Shown here: piece by piece, positions 26,112-34,849 of the stretch
Position numbering within the stretch: position 1 is the first letter of the stretch
How the letters are laid out: each line of letters starts with the position of its first letter
Assembly (NCBI RefSeq): GCF_000765145.1
Contig: NZ_JMGA01000002.1
Coordinates: forward strand, 87,837-151,836
DNA: 64,000 bases
Source of the DNA: Desulfosporosinus sp. HMP52
GTDB lineage: Bacteria > Bacillota > Desulfitobacteriia > Desulfitobacteriales > Desulfitobacteriaceae
Reading direction: 5' to 3'
The notes under the pieces: generated by a model
Told to the model about the DNA's origin: nothing
Database searches by the model: none
The model's input: only the letters and a program-made list of their open reading frames with translations
Made by a program: the position numbers and the translations under genes

Positions 26112-26429
26112 TAAGTCGTTCCTCCTTAATTTAGAATCAATTAAATTCCAATAATTTATTGTGTCGACCAGAATTGGTCAGGAAGACAGGTATTATATTT
26201 TTAAGATGTTGATTAAACAACATTGTGGTCTTAGTTTGCTTATAATTTAATCGGATAATGCTTAAAAACAAAAATAATTAGCATGAAATTTATGGAAATT
26301 TCCTGATATAAATCGAAGATTCATTTTTCTCAATCAATTTATCCGAAAATTAAAGGTTTTTTGATTCCGTTCGCGAATAATCCTAATTACCAATTCTCTT
26401 ATTGATTAAGACAGAAAGAAGGGAACTTT
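26112..26429. promoter_or_regulatory. Divergent control region with operator-like dyad
   Basis: This AT-rich region separates the cytochrome gene (minus) and the membrane HTH sensor (plus). GACCAGAATTGGTC at 26166-26179 has 5-base arms around a 4-base centre and could be an operator. No convincing -35/-10 pair could be assigned by eye. Confidence 0.4.
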
Positions 26430-27539
26430 GTGCGTTCGCTAAAAAATCAAATCCTTATTATGTTGTTGTCATCGCTTTTTTTACTGGCAGCTTGTTTTCT
26501 CGTAGTTCTTGGAATATATATGAAGGATCGAGCAGTGGCGGCAGCGATAATTAAGGTAAAGGCGGATTTGGCTACCTGTGAGGAGATTATTGATAAGACA
26601 TATCCCGGGGTGTGGTCAGAGAATGATGGAAATCTCTATAAAGGGACGGAGAAAATTAGTTTAAACAATGACTTGGTGGATCATTTATCCAGTTTGACAG
26701 GGGATACAGTAACCATTTTCCTTCGAGACACTCGGGTTGCTACAACCATACGTGGTTCAAATAACGAACGAGCAATTGGTACTAAGGTTTCTGAAAGTAT
26801 TGTGCAGACGGTACTCAAAAATGGTCAAACTTACGTAGGAGAAGCCGATGTAGTAGGACAGTGGTATCAAACAGGTTATGTACCATTACGTGCAGAAAAT
26901 GGCGACATCATTGGTATTTTTTATGTGGGAATATCTCATGCCTATGAACAGGAGATAATCACTCGGTCTTTGATTACAATGGCAGAAATAGGATTAGCCT
27001 TAACTCTACTGGTAGCGTTTGTTACCTGGTTTTTTCTCCAGAAAGTTATTATTTACCCTTTGCACAATATCATGTTAGGGACTCGGGACGTAGCAACCGG
27101 ACACCTTACTGAGAAGGTTAAAGTGTCTGGAGCGAAGGAAATTGAAGAACTTGAAGATGCCTTTAACCAGATGGTAGAGCAGATCCAATCTCTTACTTCG
27201 GAAATGAATCGAATAAACAGCATTAACTCTAGCAATACCCCAACTGAGACGCTAAATCTAACTTCCGCTTATATGCCACCTCCTAACTTCGAGCTCCCAG
27301 GGAATACCGGAGATGCAGGATTACCTAAAGGATTACATCAAGCTACTCTGGGTCAGATAGTACAATTTCTTCAGGCGAATAAACGTCCACTCTCCGCAGA
27401 GGAAGTTGCAGAAGGAGTTAAGCTTACCAGGGTAACAGTACGTCGCTATCTTGAATTTCTTGAACATTGCGGAGTATTAAAATCTGAGCAGAAATATGGC
27501 ACAGTAGGGAGACCCGTCAAATTATTCATACCACAGTGA
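26430..27539 (+). CDS. Membrane one-component regulator: Cache-HAMP-HTH
   Basis: A 369-residue protein with an unusual build. A first membrane helix (about 8-30) leads to an outside single-Cache sensor domain (about 35-180), a second helix (about 185-205), a HAMP domain (about 207-260), a Pro/Asn-rich linker, then a C-terminal winged helix (about 300-369; SAEEVAEGVKLTRVTVRRYL) like that at the end of DcuR/CitB-type response regulators. There is no kinase, methylation or GGDEF domain, so signal would pass from the sensor straight to DNA. GTG start follows GAAGGGAA. The divergent cytochrome is a plausible target. Confidence 0.85.
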   Translation: MRSLKNQILIMLLSSLFLLAACFLVVLGIYMKDRAVAAAIIKVKADLATCEEIIDKTYPGVWSENDGNLYKGTEKISLNNDLVDHLSSLTGDTVTIFLRDTRVATTIRGSNNERAIGTKVSESIVQTVLKNGQTYVGEADVVGQWYQTGYVPLRAENGDIIGIFYVGISHAYEQEIITRSLITMAEIGLALTLLVAFVTWFFLQKVIIYPLHNIMLGTRDVATGHLTEKVKVSGAKEIEELEDAFNQMVEQIQSLTSEMNRINSINSSNTPTETLNLTSAYMPPPNFELPGNTGDAGLPKGLHQATLGQIVQFLQANKRPLSAEEVAEGVKLTRVTVRRYLEFLEHCGVLKSEQKYGTVGRPVKLFIPQ

Positions 27540-27555
27540 AATAAGACTATTGTCA

Positions 27556-27591
27556 TAGACTTCGCACTAGATTTTAGGCGGAGTCTATTTT
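27556..27591 (+). terminator. Probable terminator after the HTH sensor gene
   Basis: ATAGACTTCGC pairs with GCGGAGTCTAT, with one G-T pair, loop of 12, then TTTTGATG. Confidence 0.6.
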
Positions 27592-27912
27592 GATGCTTAA
27601 ATAAGGCAAAGTATCATTAGAAATTGTATGCAATACAACAAAACTATTAGATTTCCATAAGGATAAAAATGTAAAATATATCTGATTTGATAAAAAGCTT
27701 GTTATTTTCTTAATTAACTTAATTTTCTTTATTGATAAAACGCTTATTTAATGTTCATAAACACGACAGTAAGCTAATAGCGAGGTAAACTGTTCACAGC
27801 AATCGAAATTGACAAACAATTTCGATTTATCTGAGAGGATACTTTTTAAAAAATAGACGAAGAGAGGTGAGAAACGGGGTAATAAAAAATCTTTATATAA
27901 AGGAGGATTATC
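27592..27912. promoter_or_regulatory. Hydrogenase leader region with palindrome
   Basis: An AT-rich 320-base stretch before the hydrogenase operon. A perfect 11-base inverted repeat, AATCGAAATTG and CAATTTCGATT with spacer ACAAA, lies at 27801-27827, about 85 bases before the first gene. It could be an operator or an RNA hairpin; it does not match the Rex consensus TTGTGAA-N4-TTCACAA. No gene was found. Confidence 0.5.
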
Positions 27913-28401
27913 ATGTGTGAAGCCGGTACACCTAATCAATTTGCCCAAAAGCTGGATAATTATATTGACAGTCTGACCCACAAAAAGGAAAATCTAATCG
28001 CAGTTCTTCATTATGCGCAAGAAATATATGGATATTTGCCCGATAATGTGCAATGGCATATTGCTCAGAAGTTGGATATACCCTCTGCTACAGTTTACGG
28101 TGTAGTAAGTTTTTATTCATTTTTTACGATGATACCTCGTGGGGAACATGTTGTTAATGTCTGCACGGGTACAGCTTGCTTCGTACGGGGGGCAGAAAAA
28201 TTAAAAGAAGAACTTGAAAATCAGCTTAAAATTAAGGCCGGAGAGACAACTCCTGATAATCTCTTTACCTTAGAGACATTGCGCTGTGTTGGAGCCTGCG
28301 GTCTCGCTCCAGTCATGATTGTCGATGGCAAAGTGCATGGACGCATGCAAAAGCCACAGGACATAAATGAGGTTTTAGCGAAGTACCGTCCGGAAGGATA
28401 G
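27913..28401 (+). CDS. NuoE-like subunit of NAD-linked [FeFe] hydrogenase
   Basis: A 162-residue 2Fe-2S protein of the NuoE/HndA/HydC type. The four cluster Cys are in CTGTACFVRG and in RCVGACGLAP. It carries electrons between the NuoF-like subunit and the hydrogenase. AAAGGAGGA precedes the ATG. The three genes here are close together and in order NuoE-NuoF-HydA. The closest match in the window is the NuoE-like gene of the formate dehydrogenase operon at 58943. Confidence 0.93.
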   Translation: MCEAGTPNQFAQKLDNYIDSLTHKKENLIAVLHYAQEIYGYLPDNVQWHIAQKLDIPSATVYGVVSFYSFFTMIPRGEHVVNVCTGTACFVRGAEKLKEELENQLKIKAGETTPDNLFTLETLRCVGACGLAPVMIVDGKVHGRMQKPQDINEVLAKYRPEG

Positions 28402-28487
28402 ACCCATATCTCAATTACCCTGTTTTTTAGAAGTAACCGTCCCCAGTATACGCTCTGAGAAGCGTCACCGAAGGAAGGGAAAGCCAT

Positions 28488-30374
28488 ATGAAACTCAAAA
28501 GTATTGATGCATTGAATGAATTACAAGCTCAAAACCTTAAACTCCTTGAAACAAGACGGATTATGGATTCCGCTGGAAGCGAAAAAACTCAAGGGCCGGT
28601 AAGGCATGTTATGGTCTGTGGAGGACCAGGTTGCCATTCCTCGGGAAGTCCGGGAATTGCCCAACGGTCAGAAGAAGAACTGAACAGATTGGAACTGTCT
28701 GAACAGATTAAAGTCTTCCAACCTGGCTGTTTTGGCTTTTGTGAAAAGGGCCCAATGATTCAAATCTTCCCGGATAACGTAACTTATTGTGAGGTCTCCA
28801 GTGAAGATGTGACAACTATTGTCGAAGAACACTTCTTGCAAGGAAAGATAGTAGAACACTTGCTTTTTATGGATCCTGAGACTAAAGAGCGTTTTGCTCG
28901 CAGCATCCCCTTTTACAACGGACAACTTCGGATAGCTCTTCGCAATGTGGGATATATTGCGCCGGAAAATATCCTCGAATACATTGCCGCAGATGGTTAC
29001 CAAGCCTTAGCCAAAGTTCTTTTTTCTATGAAGCCCTTTGAGGTTATAGATGTTCTTAAGCAAAGTGGACTACGGGGGCGTGGTGGTGCAGGATTCCCCA
29101 CAGGTTCAAAGTGGGAGTTCACCCGTAAGAGCCCAGCGGACCAGCGATACATTATATGTAACGCTGACGAAGGAGATCCGGGTGCTTTCATGGACCGCTC
29201 AGTCTTGGAAGGTGACCCCCATAGCGTTTTAGAAGCTATGCTTATTGCGGGTGCAGCCATTGGAGCATCCGAGGGATATATCTACGTTCGGGCAGAGTAC
29301 CCAGCAGCAATTCATCGCTTAAAAATAGCTATAGAGCAAGCCCGAGAATATGGTTTACTAGGAAAAGGAATTTTAGGCAGCGATTTCAACTTTGAGATCG
29401 AGCTTAAATACGGAGCAGGTGCCTTTGTCTGTGGTGAAGAAACGGCGCTGATTCATTCCATTGAAGGGGCCAGAGGGGAACCTTCAGTAAAACCGCCATT
29501 TCCGGCTCAAAAAGGTCTGTGGGGTAAACCCACTTGCGTTAACAATGTAGAAACCTTGGCCAACATTCCGCCGATTATCCTTAAGGGAGCAGAATGGTTT
29601 TCTAACATTGGTACTGAAAAGAGCAAAGGGACTAAGGTCTTCGCTCTAGCAGGTAAAGTAAATAATGTTGGACTCGTAGAAGTACCCATGGGCACAACAC
29701 TTCGGCAAATCATTTTTGATATTGGCGGGGGAATTAAGCAGCATAAAACATTTAAAGCGGCTCAAACCGGAGGCCCTTCAGGCGGATGCATCCCGACCAA
29801 ATATCTGGATTCCCCTATTGATTATGAGTCTCTGGCAGCTATAGGCTCTATGATGGGTTCGGGTGGACTCATAGTCTTGGATGAAGATGATTGCATGGTC
29901 AATATCGCCAAGTATTTTCTAGAGTTTACGATGGACGAATCCTGTGGTCGCTGTACAGCTTGTCGGGTTGGTACCAAACGTTTGCATGAAATCCTGGAGA
30001 AGATCACTGAAGGAAAAGGGACGTTAGAGGATTTAGATAACATGGAAAGATTGTGTAATATCATTAAGGACACAGCTCTGTGTGGTCTAGGGCAAAGTGC
30101 CCCCAATCCCATTCTCTCCACCTTAAAGTATTTCCGGGAAGAATATATTGCCCATGTTGTTGACAAGACCTGTCCTGCAGGCGTTTGTAAGAGCCTGCTC
30201 AAATACGAAATTACAGATAAGTGCGTTGGGTGTTCCCTTTGCGTTAAGAAATGTCCTATGCATTGTATTACTGGAACAACTAAAAAGCGTCACGTTATTG
30301 ATCAAGAACGTTGCCTAAAATGTGGGGCATGTATGGAACAATGTCGTGTCGTCGGAGCAATCATCTGCCATTAA
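28488..30374 (+). CDS. NuoF-like flavoprotein subunit of NAD-linked hydrogenase
   Basis: 628 residues. An N-terminal thioredoxin-like 2Fe-2S domain (about 35-120; MVCGGPGCHSSG and PGCFGFCEKGP) equals the separate HndB subunit of some species. The NuoF core follows with the NADH/FMN site (GLRGRGGAGFPTGSKW, NADEGDPGAF, GAGAFVCGEETAL) and the 4Fe-4S motif ESCGRCTACRVG. The C-terminus adds two ferredoxin clusters (CVGCSLCVKKCP and CLKCGACMEQC). It would move electrons between NAD(H), ferredoxin and the hydrogenase subunit. It is probably part of an electron-bifurcating HydABC complex; bifurcation is inferred from subunit make-up. Confidence 0.95.
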   Translation: MKLKSIDALNELQAQNLKLLETRRIMDSAGSEKTQGPVRHVMVCGGPGCHSSGSPGIAQRSEEELNRLELSEQIKVFQPGCFGFCEKGPMIQIFPDNVTYCEVSSEDVTTIVEEHFLQGKIVEHLLFMDPETKERFARSIPFYNGQLRIALRNVGYIAPENILEYIAADGYQALAKVLFSMKPFEVIDVLKQSGLRGRGGAGFPTGSKWEFTRKSPADQRYIICNADEGDPGAFMDRSVLEGDPHSVLEAMLIAGAAIGASEGYIYVRAEYPAAIHRLKIAIEQAREYGLLGKGILGSDFNFEIELKYGAGAFVCGEETALIHSIEGARGEPSVKPPFPAQKGLWGKPTCVNNVETLANIPPIILKGAEWFSNIGTEKSKGTKVFALAGKVNNVGLVEVPMGTTLRQIIFDIGGGIKQHKTFKAAQTGGPSGGCIPTKYLDSPIDYESLAAIGSMMGSGGLIVLDEDDCMVNIAKYFLEFTMDESCGRCTACRVGTKRLHEILEKITEGKGTLEDLDNMERLCNIIKDTALCGLGQSAPNPILSTLKYFREEYIAHVVDKTCPAGVCKSLLKYEITDKCVGCSLCVKKCPMHCITGTTKKRHVIDQERCLKCGACMEQCRVVGAIICH

Positions 30375-30398
30375 GGTATCCCTAAAGGAGGACTCCAT

Positions 30399-32141
30399 AT
30401 GGATATACAGTTAACTATCAACGACATAGCGCTTAAAGTACCGGAAGGAACAACTATTTTAGAAGCCGCTAGAACCGTAAACATTGATATTCCAACTTTA
30501 TGCTACTTAAAGCTTAACGAAATGCACTATAATAACAATATTGCTTCCTGCCGTGTCTGTGTCGTTGAAATAGAGGGACGACGCAATTTGGCTTCCTCAT
30601 GTTCAACCCCAGTTTCCAGCGGCATGGTAGTCAGAACAGACTCATTGCGTGCTATCCAAGCCCGAAGAGCAATGGTTGAACTGCTTCTTTCCGATCACCC
30701 AAAATCTTGTTTGACTTGTGCTAAAAACCAAGATTGTGATCTTCAATCCCTCGCCTCAGAATTAGGAGTCCGCCATATCTCTTATGAAGGTGACGAATCT
30801 GAGTTTGAGATTGATATGTCAAGTTCCTCCATTGTTAGAGATCCTAACAAATGCATCCGCTGCCGCCGTTGCGAAACAATGTGCAACGAAGTGCAGACGG
30901 TAGGTGTTTATTCTGCAGTAGGTCGTGGCTTTGAAACAGTCGTTAAAACAGCTTTTGATTTACCCCTTAGCAAAACTGCTTGTACCTTCTGCGGACAATG
31001 TATTGCAGTATGTCCGACGGGTGCTTTAACAGAATTAGACCAGGTTGACAAGGTTTGGAAGGCACTTAACGATCCTAATCAATTTGTCGTTGTACAAACA
31101 GCACCGGCTGTACGGGTTGCTTTGGGTGAAGGGTTTGGATTAGAACCGGGGACAATTGTAACCGGCAAAATGGTCGCTGCCCTTCGAAGGCTTGGCTTTG
31201 ACCGAGTCTTTGATACGGATTTTGCGGCCGACCTAACAATTATGGAGGAAGCAACGGAGCTTGTTCACCGCATACAACATGGCGGACGCCTGCCGCTTCT
31301 CACCAGTTGTTGCCCTGCCTGGGTCAAATTCTTCGAACATCAATTTCCGGATTTACTGGATATTCCTTCAACTTGTAAATCTCCGCATGAAATGTTAGGA
31401 GTCTTGATTAAAAGCTATTATGCGAGAACTTTAGGCATAGACCCTAAAACAATTACAGTTGTCTCAGTTATGCCTTGTGTTGCTAAGAAATATGAAGCTG
31501 CACGTCCGGAACTTTCCCAAGGGGCAGAAACTGCCGACGTGGATATTGTTATCACGACCCGAGAACTTGCACGTATGATCCGAGAAGCAAGCATTCATTT
31601 TGACCATCTAAAAGACGAAGAGTTCGATCATCCTTTAGGGGAATCGACAGGTGCTTCTGTAATTTTCGGAACGACTGGCGGGGTTCTCGAAGCTGCTTTA
31701 AGAACAGCCTACGAGGTACTCACCGGAGAAACCCTGGAGAAAGTAGAATTTGAGGTTCTTCGAGGAATGAATGGGCTTAAAGAGGCCGTTGTACCAATTG
31801 CTGGTCGGGATTATCGGGCTGCAGTCGTTCATGGGTTAGGAAATGCTCGAACAATTCTCGAGAAAATCCAAGCTGGCGAAAGTGATTATGATGTAATAGA
31901 AATCATGGCCTGTCCGGGAGGATGTATTGGCGGCGGCGGACAACCCTATCACCATGGAAATTTAGAAATTCTATCCGCACGAGCAGAAGGATTATATCGA
32001 GAGGATCGCTCCAAGCCTTTAAGGAAGTCCCACGAAAATCCAGCTATTATTGGTCTCTATAAAGATTATTTAGGTGAACCCTATGGGGAAAGAGCGCATA
32101 AATTACTTCATACCAGTTATGTAGCACGGAAGAAAATCTAG
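30399..32141 (+). CDS. hydA: [FeFe] hydrogenase catalytic subunit (HydA/HndD type)
   Basis: A 580-residue soluble hydrogenase. The N-terminus holds a 2Fe-2S domain (CRVCVVEIEG), a His-Cys 4Fe-4S site (HPKSCLTCAKNQDC) and two 4Fe-4S clusters (CIRCRRCETMC, CTFCGQCIAVCPTGAL). The H-cluster motifs L1 TSCCPAW (near 300), L2 MPCVAKKYE (near 358) and L3 ACPGGCIGGGGQP (near 503) are complete, and a small-subunit tail follows. No signal peptide is seen, so it is cytoplasmic. AAAGGAGG precedes the ATG. With the two upstream genes it fits group A3 NAD/ferredoxin-linked hydrogenases. Maturases are not in this window. Confidence 0.97.
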   Translation: MDIQLTINDIALKVPEGTTILEAARTVNIDIPTLCYLKLNEMHYNNNIASCRVCVVEIEGRRNLASSCSTPVSSGMVVRTDSLRAIQARRAMVELLLSDHPKSCLTCAKNQDCDLQSLASELGVRHISYEGDESEFEIDMSSSSIVRDPNKCIRCRRCETMCNEVQTVGVYSAVGRGFETVVKTAFDLPLSKTACTFCGQCIAVCPTGALTELDQVDKVWKALNDPNQFVVVQTAPAVRVALGEGFGLEPGTIVTGKMVAALRRLGFDRVFDTDFAADLTIMEEATELVHRIQHGGRLPLLTSCCPAWVKFFEHQFPDLLDIPSTCKSPHEMLGVLIKSYYARTLGIDPKTITVVSVMPCVAKKYEAARPELSQGAETADVDIVITTRELARMIREASIHFDHLKDEEFDHPLGESTGASVIFGTTGGVLEAALRTAYEVLTGETLEKVEFEVLRGMNGLKEAVVPIAGRDYRAAVVHGLGNARTILEKIQAGESDYDVIEIMACPGGCIGGGGQPYHHGNLEILSARAEGLYREDRSKPLRKSHENPAIIGLYKDYLGEPYGERAHKLLHTSYVARKKI

Positions 32142-32166
32142 TTACTTGTAAGAGTGTAAAAAGTTC

Positions 32167-32204
32167 AAGAGGAGTAAGCGTCCATTAGGATGCTTACTCC
32201 TCTT
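32167..32204. terminator. Bidirectional terminator between hydrogenase and ABC permease genes
   Basis: A 17-pair stem with one wobble (AAGAGGAGTAAGCGTCC with GGATGCTTACTCCTCTT), loop ATTA, between converging genes. Confidence 0.85.
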
Positions 32205-32222
32205 GTTATGTTTTGGGAAATG

Positions 32223-33071
32223 CTATTTTGTTGGATAAATCTCTTTCTTTTCTTGCCACGGCAAAAATTTTGCCTCCAATCGGCGAAAACCAAAGTCTAA
32301 TGATAGGCCGACAAGCCCAATAACCAGAACCCCACTAAGCATTAAATCTGTTTGAGCCATTTCACGGCCCTCCTGAATCAGGTAACCAATACCCTGGGAA
32401 GAACCTAGTAGTTCTGCCGCTACTAAGGATCGCCAACAATAACTAAGGCCCAGCCTCATACCGACAAAGACAGAAGGAGCAGCTGACGGGAGATATACTT
32501 GGGTAATTAAACCCCAGCGAGAAAGACCATAAATGCAGGCTACTTCTTTGAGTTCTATATCTGTACTGGCGATTCCATGTAAGGTATTAAGAAAGATTGG
32601 GAAAAAGGCTGAGTACATAATAATGGCAATCTTTGAAGCTTCATCAATGCCCAACCAGAGGATAAACATAGGAATCCAAGCAATGGCTGGAATTTGTTGA
32701 AAAAAGCTCAGGCTGGGTGATAAAAAACTACGTACCCCTGGGAATAGGCCGAGCAAGAAACCAAGTGGAAGAGCCAGACAGAGAGCAAGGCTAAAGCCGA
32801 TACCAACACGGTATAGACTGGTGCCTATATGCTTTATCAGCAGTCCATTACTAGCGATGGTTAATAGACGATCCCAAATCTGAGAGGGCGGGGGAAGGAG
32901 ATAGACATTCAGCCAGCCCAAAGCACTGAGTATTTCCCAGATTACCAAAATAATCCCAGGAAGAGCTAAGCCTTGAAAAAGTTTTATCCCAAACCCCATC
33001 CTCATTGAGCTAGTTAACGCCCCCGTCAAAGTTTTTGACTTTTCTCGTGGAGTATTTGCGGGAGCTTTCAT
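32223..33071 (-). CDS. ABC importer permease (SsuC/TauC-like)
   Basis: A 282-residue inner-membrane permease with about six hydrophobic helices and the binding-protein-dependent permease loop (ASTDIELKEVACIYGLSRWG, the EAA motif that docks the ATPase). Relatives import sulfonates, taurine, nitrate or thiamin precursors. ATG at 33071 has GGAGGT 7 bases upstream; the longer frame to 33116 has no ribosome site. It follows the binding-protein gene on the same strand. No ATPase gene is adjacent. Confidence 0.9.
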   Translation of the reverse strand: MKAPANTPREKSKTLTGALTSSMRMGFGIKLFQGLALPGIILVIWEILSALGWLNVYLLPPPSQIWDRLLTIASNGLLIKHIGTSLYRVGIGFSLALCLALPLGFLLGLFPGVRSFLSPSLSFFQQIPAIAWIPMFILWLGIDEASKIAIIMYSAFFPIFLNTLHGIASTDIELKEVACIYGLSRWGLITQVYLPSAAPSVFVGMRLGLSYCWRSLVAAELLGSSQGIGYLIQEGREMAQTDLMLSGVLVIGLVGLSLDFGFRRLEAKFLPWQEKKEIYPTK

Positions 33072-33087
33072 AAAAAAACCTCCATAA

Positions 33088-34080
33088 TTATGTTGTGGGT
33101 AGGTAACTTGGATCAACTAAGTCCTCCACAAGTTTATTAATGTCGACATCAGGACGGATCATTCCTTCCTTTTGCAAAAAGGTAGCGGATGCTTGCAAGT
33201 CGGCCTTAACGTCATTAAGGCTCATGTCAAAGTTAAACTCGGGATAAAGGTTTTTCACGCCCTTTATATCCAGTTGATTTTGCTTTGCGGTCATTGCGAA
33301 TGCTTCTTCAAGGTTTGTTTCGCTCCAGTTGACGGAAGCTTTATGAACTTTTAAGAAACGTTTTACTAGTTCGGGTTGAGTCTGAGCAAATTCGTTGCGC
33401 ACAGCAATTACGGTCAAGCCGGAAATTAGTCCTTCTGCCGAACGCAATTTTTTAACTTTACCCGTAGCAACGGTTTTGGAAAGTAGTGGTTCAGGCAAAA
33501 TTGTGGCAGCAACATGTCCTGCTGCAATAGCTGTAGCTGCGGCAGTGGAATCCATATTTACAAGTTGTATATCCTGAGTTGTCAGATTTACTTCTGCCAG
33601 AGCTCGAATTAGCATTTCATGAAGCATAGTCCCTTTTTGTAGAGCGATTTTTTTCCCTTTAAGGTCTGCAATAGAGCTTATAGATCCATTAGGGGTTACA
33701 ACGAGACTTATTCCTTTGGGAAAGTGTGAGTAAGAGGAAACGACTTTGATATCATTCCCGCTAGCTTTTGCTAAGATAACCGAAACGTAATTCAGACTAT
33801 TGGAAAAATCAAGTGATTTACCAGCTAAGGCTTCTAGTTGATTGCTTGGAACCGGTATATCGTGCCATTTAAATTCTATACCGTCTTTCGCAAACTCCTC
33901 TTCAAACATTTGCTTTTCCTTAGCGACAACTGAAGGGATGTTGATGGGCCGGGAGACATAGGAAGCGTTTATTTCTTTGGGTTTATCAGGTAGGGTTTGG
34001 TTAGAAGAACTTTGAGGTGCACAGCCAATTAGCAAGGTTGTGCATAAAAGGGAAATAAATAATAGCTTTGAACGAAACAT
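33088..34080 (-). CDS. ABC importer substrate-binding lipoprotein (SsuA/NMT1-like)
   Basis: A 330-residue lipoprotein with signal and lipobox LLIGC. The body is a periplasmic-binding-type two-lobe protein of the NMT1/SsuA class, with segments such as DLKGKKIALQKGTMLHEML and the MDSTAAATAIAAGHVAATI strand-helix-strand. It would catch an organic sulfonate, nitrate-like or pyrimidine-type ligand; which one cannot be told. It is the first gene of a two-gene unit with the permease. An inverted repeat (GTTAAACT and AGTTTAAC) lies just upstream at about 34100-34132. Confidence 0.88.
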   Translation of the reverse strand: MFRSKLLFISLLCTTLLIGCAPQSSSNQTLPDKPKEINASYVSRPINIPSVVAKEKQMFEEEFAKDGIEFKWHDIPVPSNQLEALAGKSLDFSNSLNYVSVILAKASGNDIKVVSSYSHFPKGISLVVTPNGSISSIADLKGKKIALQKGTMLHEMLIRALAEVNLTTQDIQLVNMDSTAAATAIAAGHVAATILPEPLLSKTVATGKVKKLRSAEGLISGLTVIAVRNEFAQTQPELVKRFLKVHKASVNWSETNLEEAFAMTAKQNQLDIKGVKNLYPEFNFDMSLNDVKADLQASATFLQKEGMIRPDVDINKLVEDLVDPSYLPTT

Positions 34081-34219
34081 TTAACCACAATCCTTTTTGT
34101 TAAACTTAAATTATCCTATTTTTAGTTTAACACACCTAAGGTACATGAAGAGTAAAATGACAAAGAAATTTGAAGTAGATTCAATATTTTCAAATTTCAA
34201 ACCTTTATACAAAACAACA

Positions 34220-34237
34220 TTTACTTATATAAGTAAA
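34220..34237. promoter_or_regulatory. Perfect 18-bp palindrome, operator-like
   Basis: TTTACTTATATAAGTAAA is fully self-complementary. It lies about 140 bases upstream of the binding-protein gene (minus strand) and just beyond a gene remnant. The TACTTA...TAAGTA arms recall operators of HxlR/YodB-type repressors, but the assignment is tentative. Confidence 0.5.
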
Positions 34238-34266
34238 ATGGTGGGGTTAGCTATGACTATTTAGTA

Positions 34267-34455
34267 TTATTTTACAACATCAGATTGAAAAACCGAGGTA
34301 TTGTCTTTGACAAATATCTCAAAGCTTCTTGGCTTTTTACCAGTTAGTTTTTCATAATCATTGGTTACCTTTTTCGCTGTTCCAAGACGAGTCATTAGAT
34401 AAAGCATGACTGTAACATTGACATATTGCTTGTCAAGTTTGCGGACCTTTACCAT
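34267..34455 (-). pseudogene. Remnant of a NAD(P)-binding (NmrA/SDR-like) protein
   Basis: An open frame of 62 residues. Its latter part, DYEKLTGKKPRSFEIFVKDN, resembles the C-terminus of NmrA-like NAD(P)H-dependent oxidoreductases, which are normally about 280 residues long. No Rossmann N-terminus is found upstream. The ATG is only 3 bases from its GGAGG, so translation is doubtful. A decayed gene is the best reading. Confidence 0.5.
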
Positions 34456-34552
34456 ATACCTCCAATAGGCATAAATTGATGGTTTGACTTAATGAGACAA
34501 TATTTTATAGAATTTACGAATGATTGTCCAATTAAAACAGGTAAGTAATTAT

Positions 34553-34585
34553 AAAAAAAAATCCCCACCGGGTGGTGCGGATTTA
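34553..34585 (-). terminator. Intrinsic terminator of the AOR-ThiS unit
   Basis: On the minus strand AAATCCGCACC pairs with GGTGGGGATTT, loop of 4, followed by a run of seven or more T bases. It lies 64 bases after the ThiS/MoaD-like stop. Confidence 0.85.
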
Positions 34586-34648
34586 AGAATTGCGTATATG
34601 AACTATAGATCGAAGGTAGAGATTAAGATATAAAAAACAATAGGATCG

Positions 34649-34849
34649 TTAACCCCCGGAAACAATGGGTAAAAGTCTTATTTCAGAGCCGTCAGCAAGA
34701 GAATCTTTATAAGGCTGGCCACAAGGTAAGAGCTTTCCGTCTAGGACTACTAAAGTCATAGAATCCGGGGATTTTCCGGCTGATTTTAAGGCATCTGCCA
34801 CGGTCATGCCATGTTTAAATTCAATCTTTAGTCCGTTTACTTTTATCAT
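34649..34849 (-). CDS. ThiS/MoaD-like sulfur carrier protein
   Basis: A 66-residue beta-grasp protein that ends in the Gly-Gly tail (PIVSGG) needed for activation as a thiocarboxylate. Its start overlaps the AOR stop codon by one base (TGATG), so it is translated with AOR. Genes of this kind next to AOR are thought to supply sulfur for the tungsten pterin dithiolene. A role in thiamin synthesis is less likely from the context. Confidence 0.88.
   Translation of the reverse strand: MIKVNGLKIEFKHGMTVADALKSAGKSPDSMTLVVLDGKLLPCGQPYKDSLADGSEIRLLPIVSGG

Noticed and set aside
27801..27827. Rex operator for the hydrogenase
   Set aside because: The arms AATCGAAATTG do not match the TTGTGAA/TTCACAA consensus.
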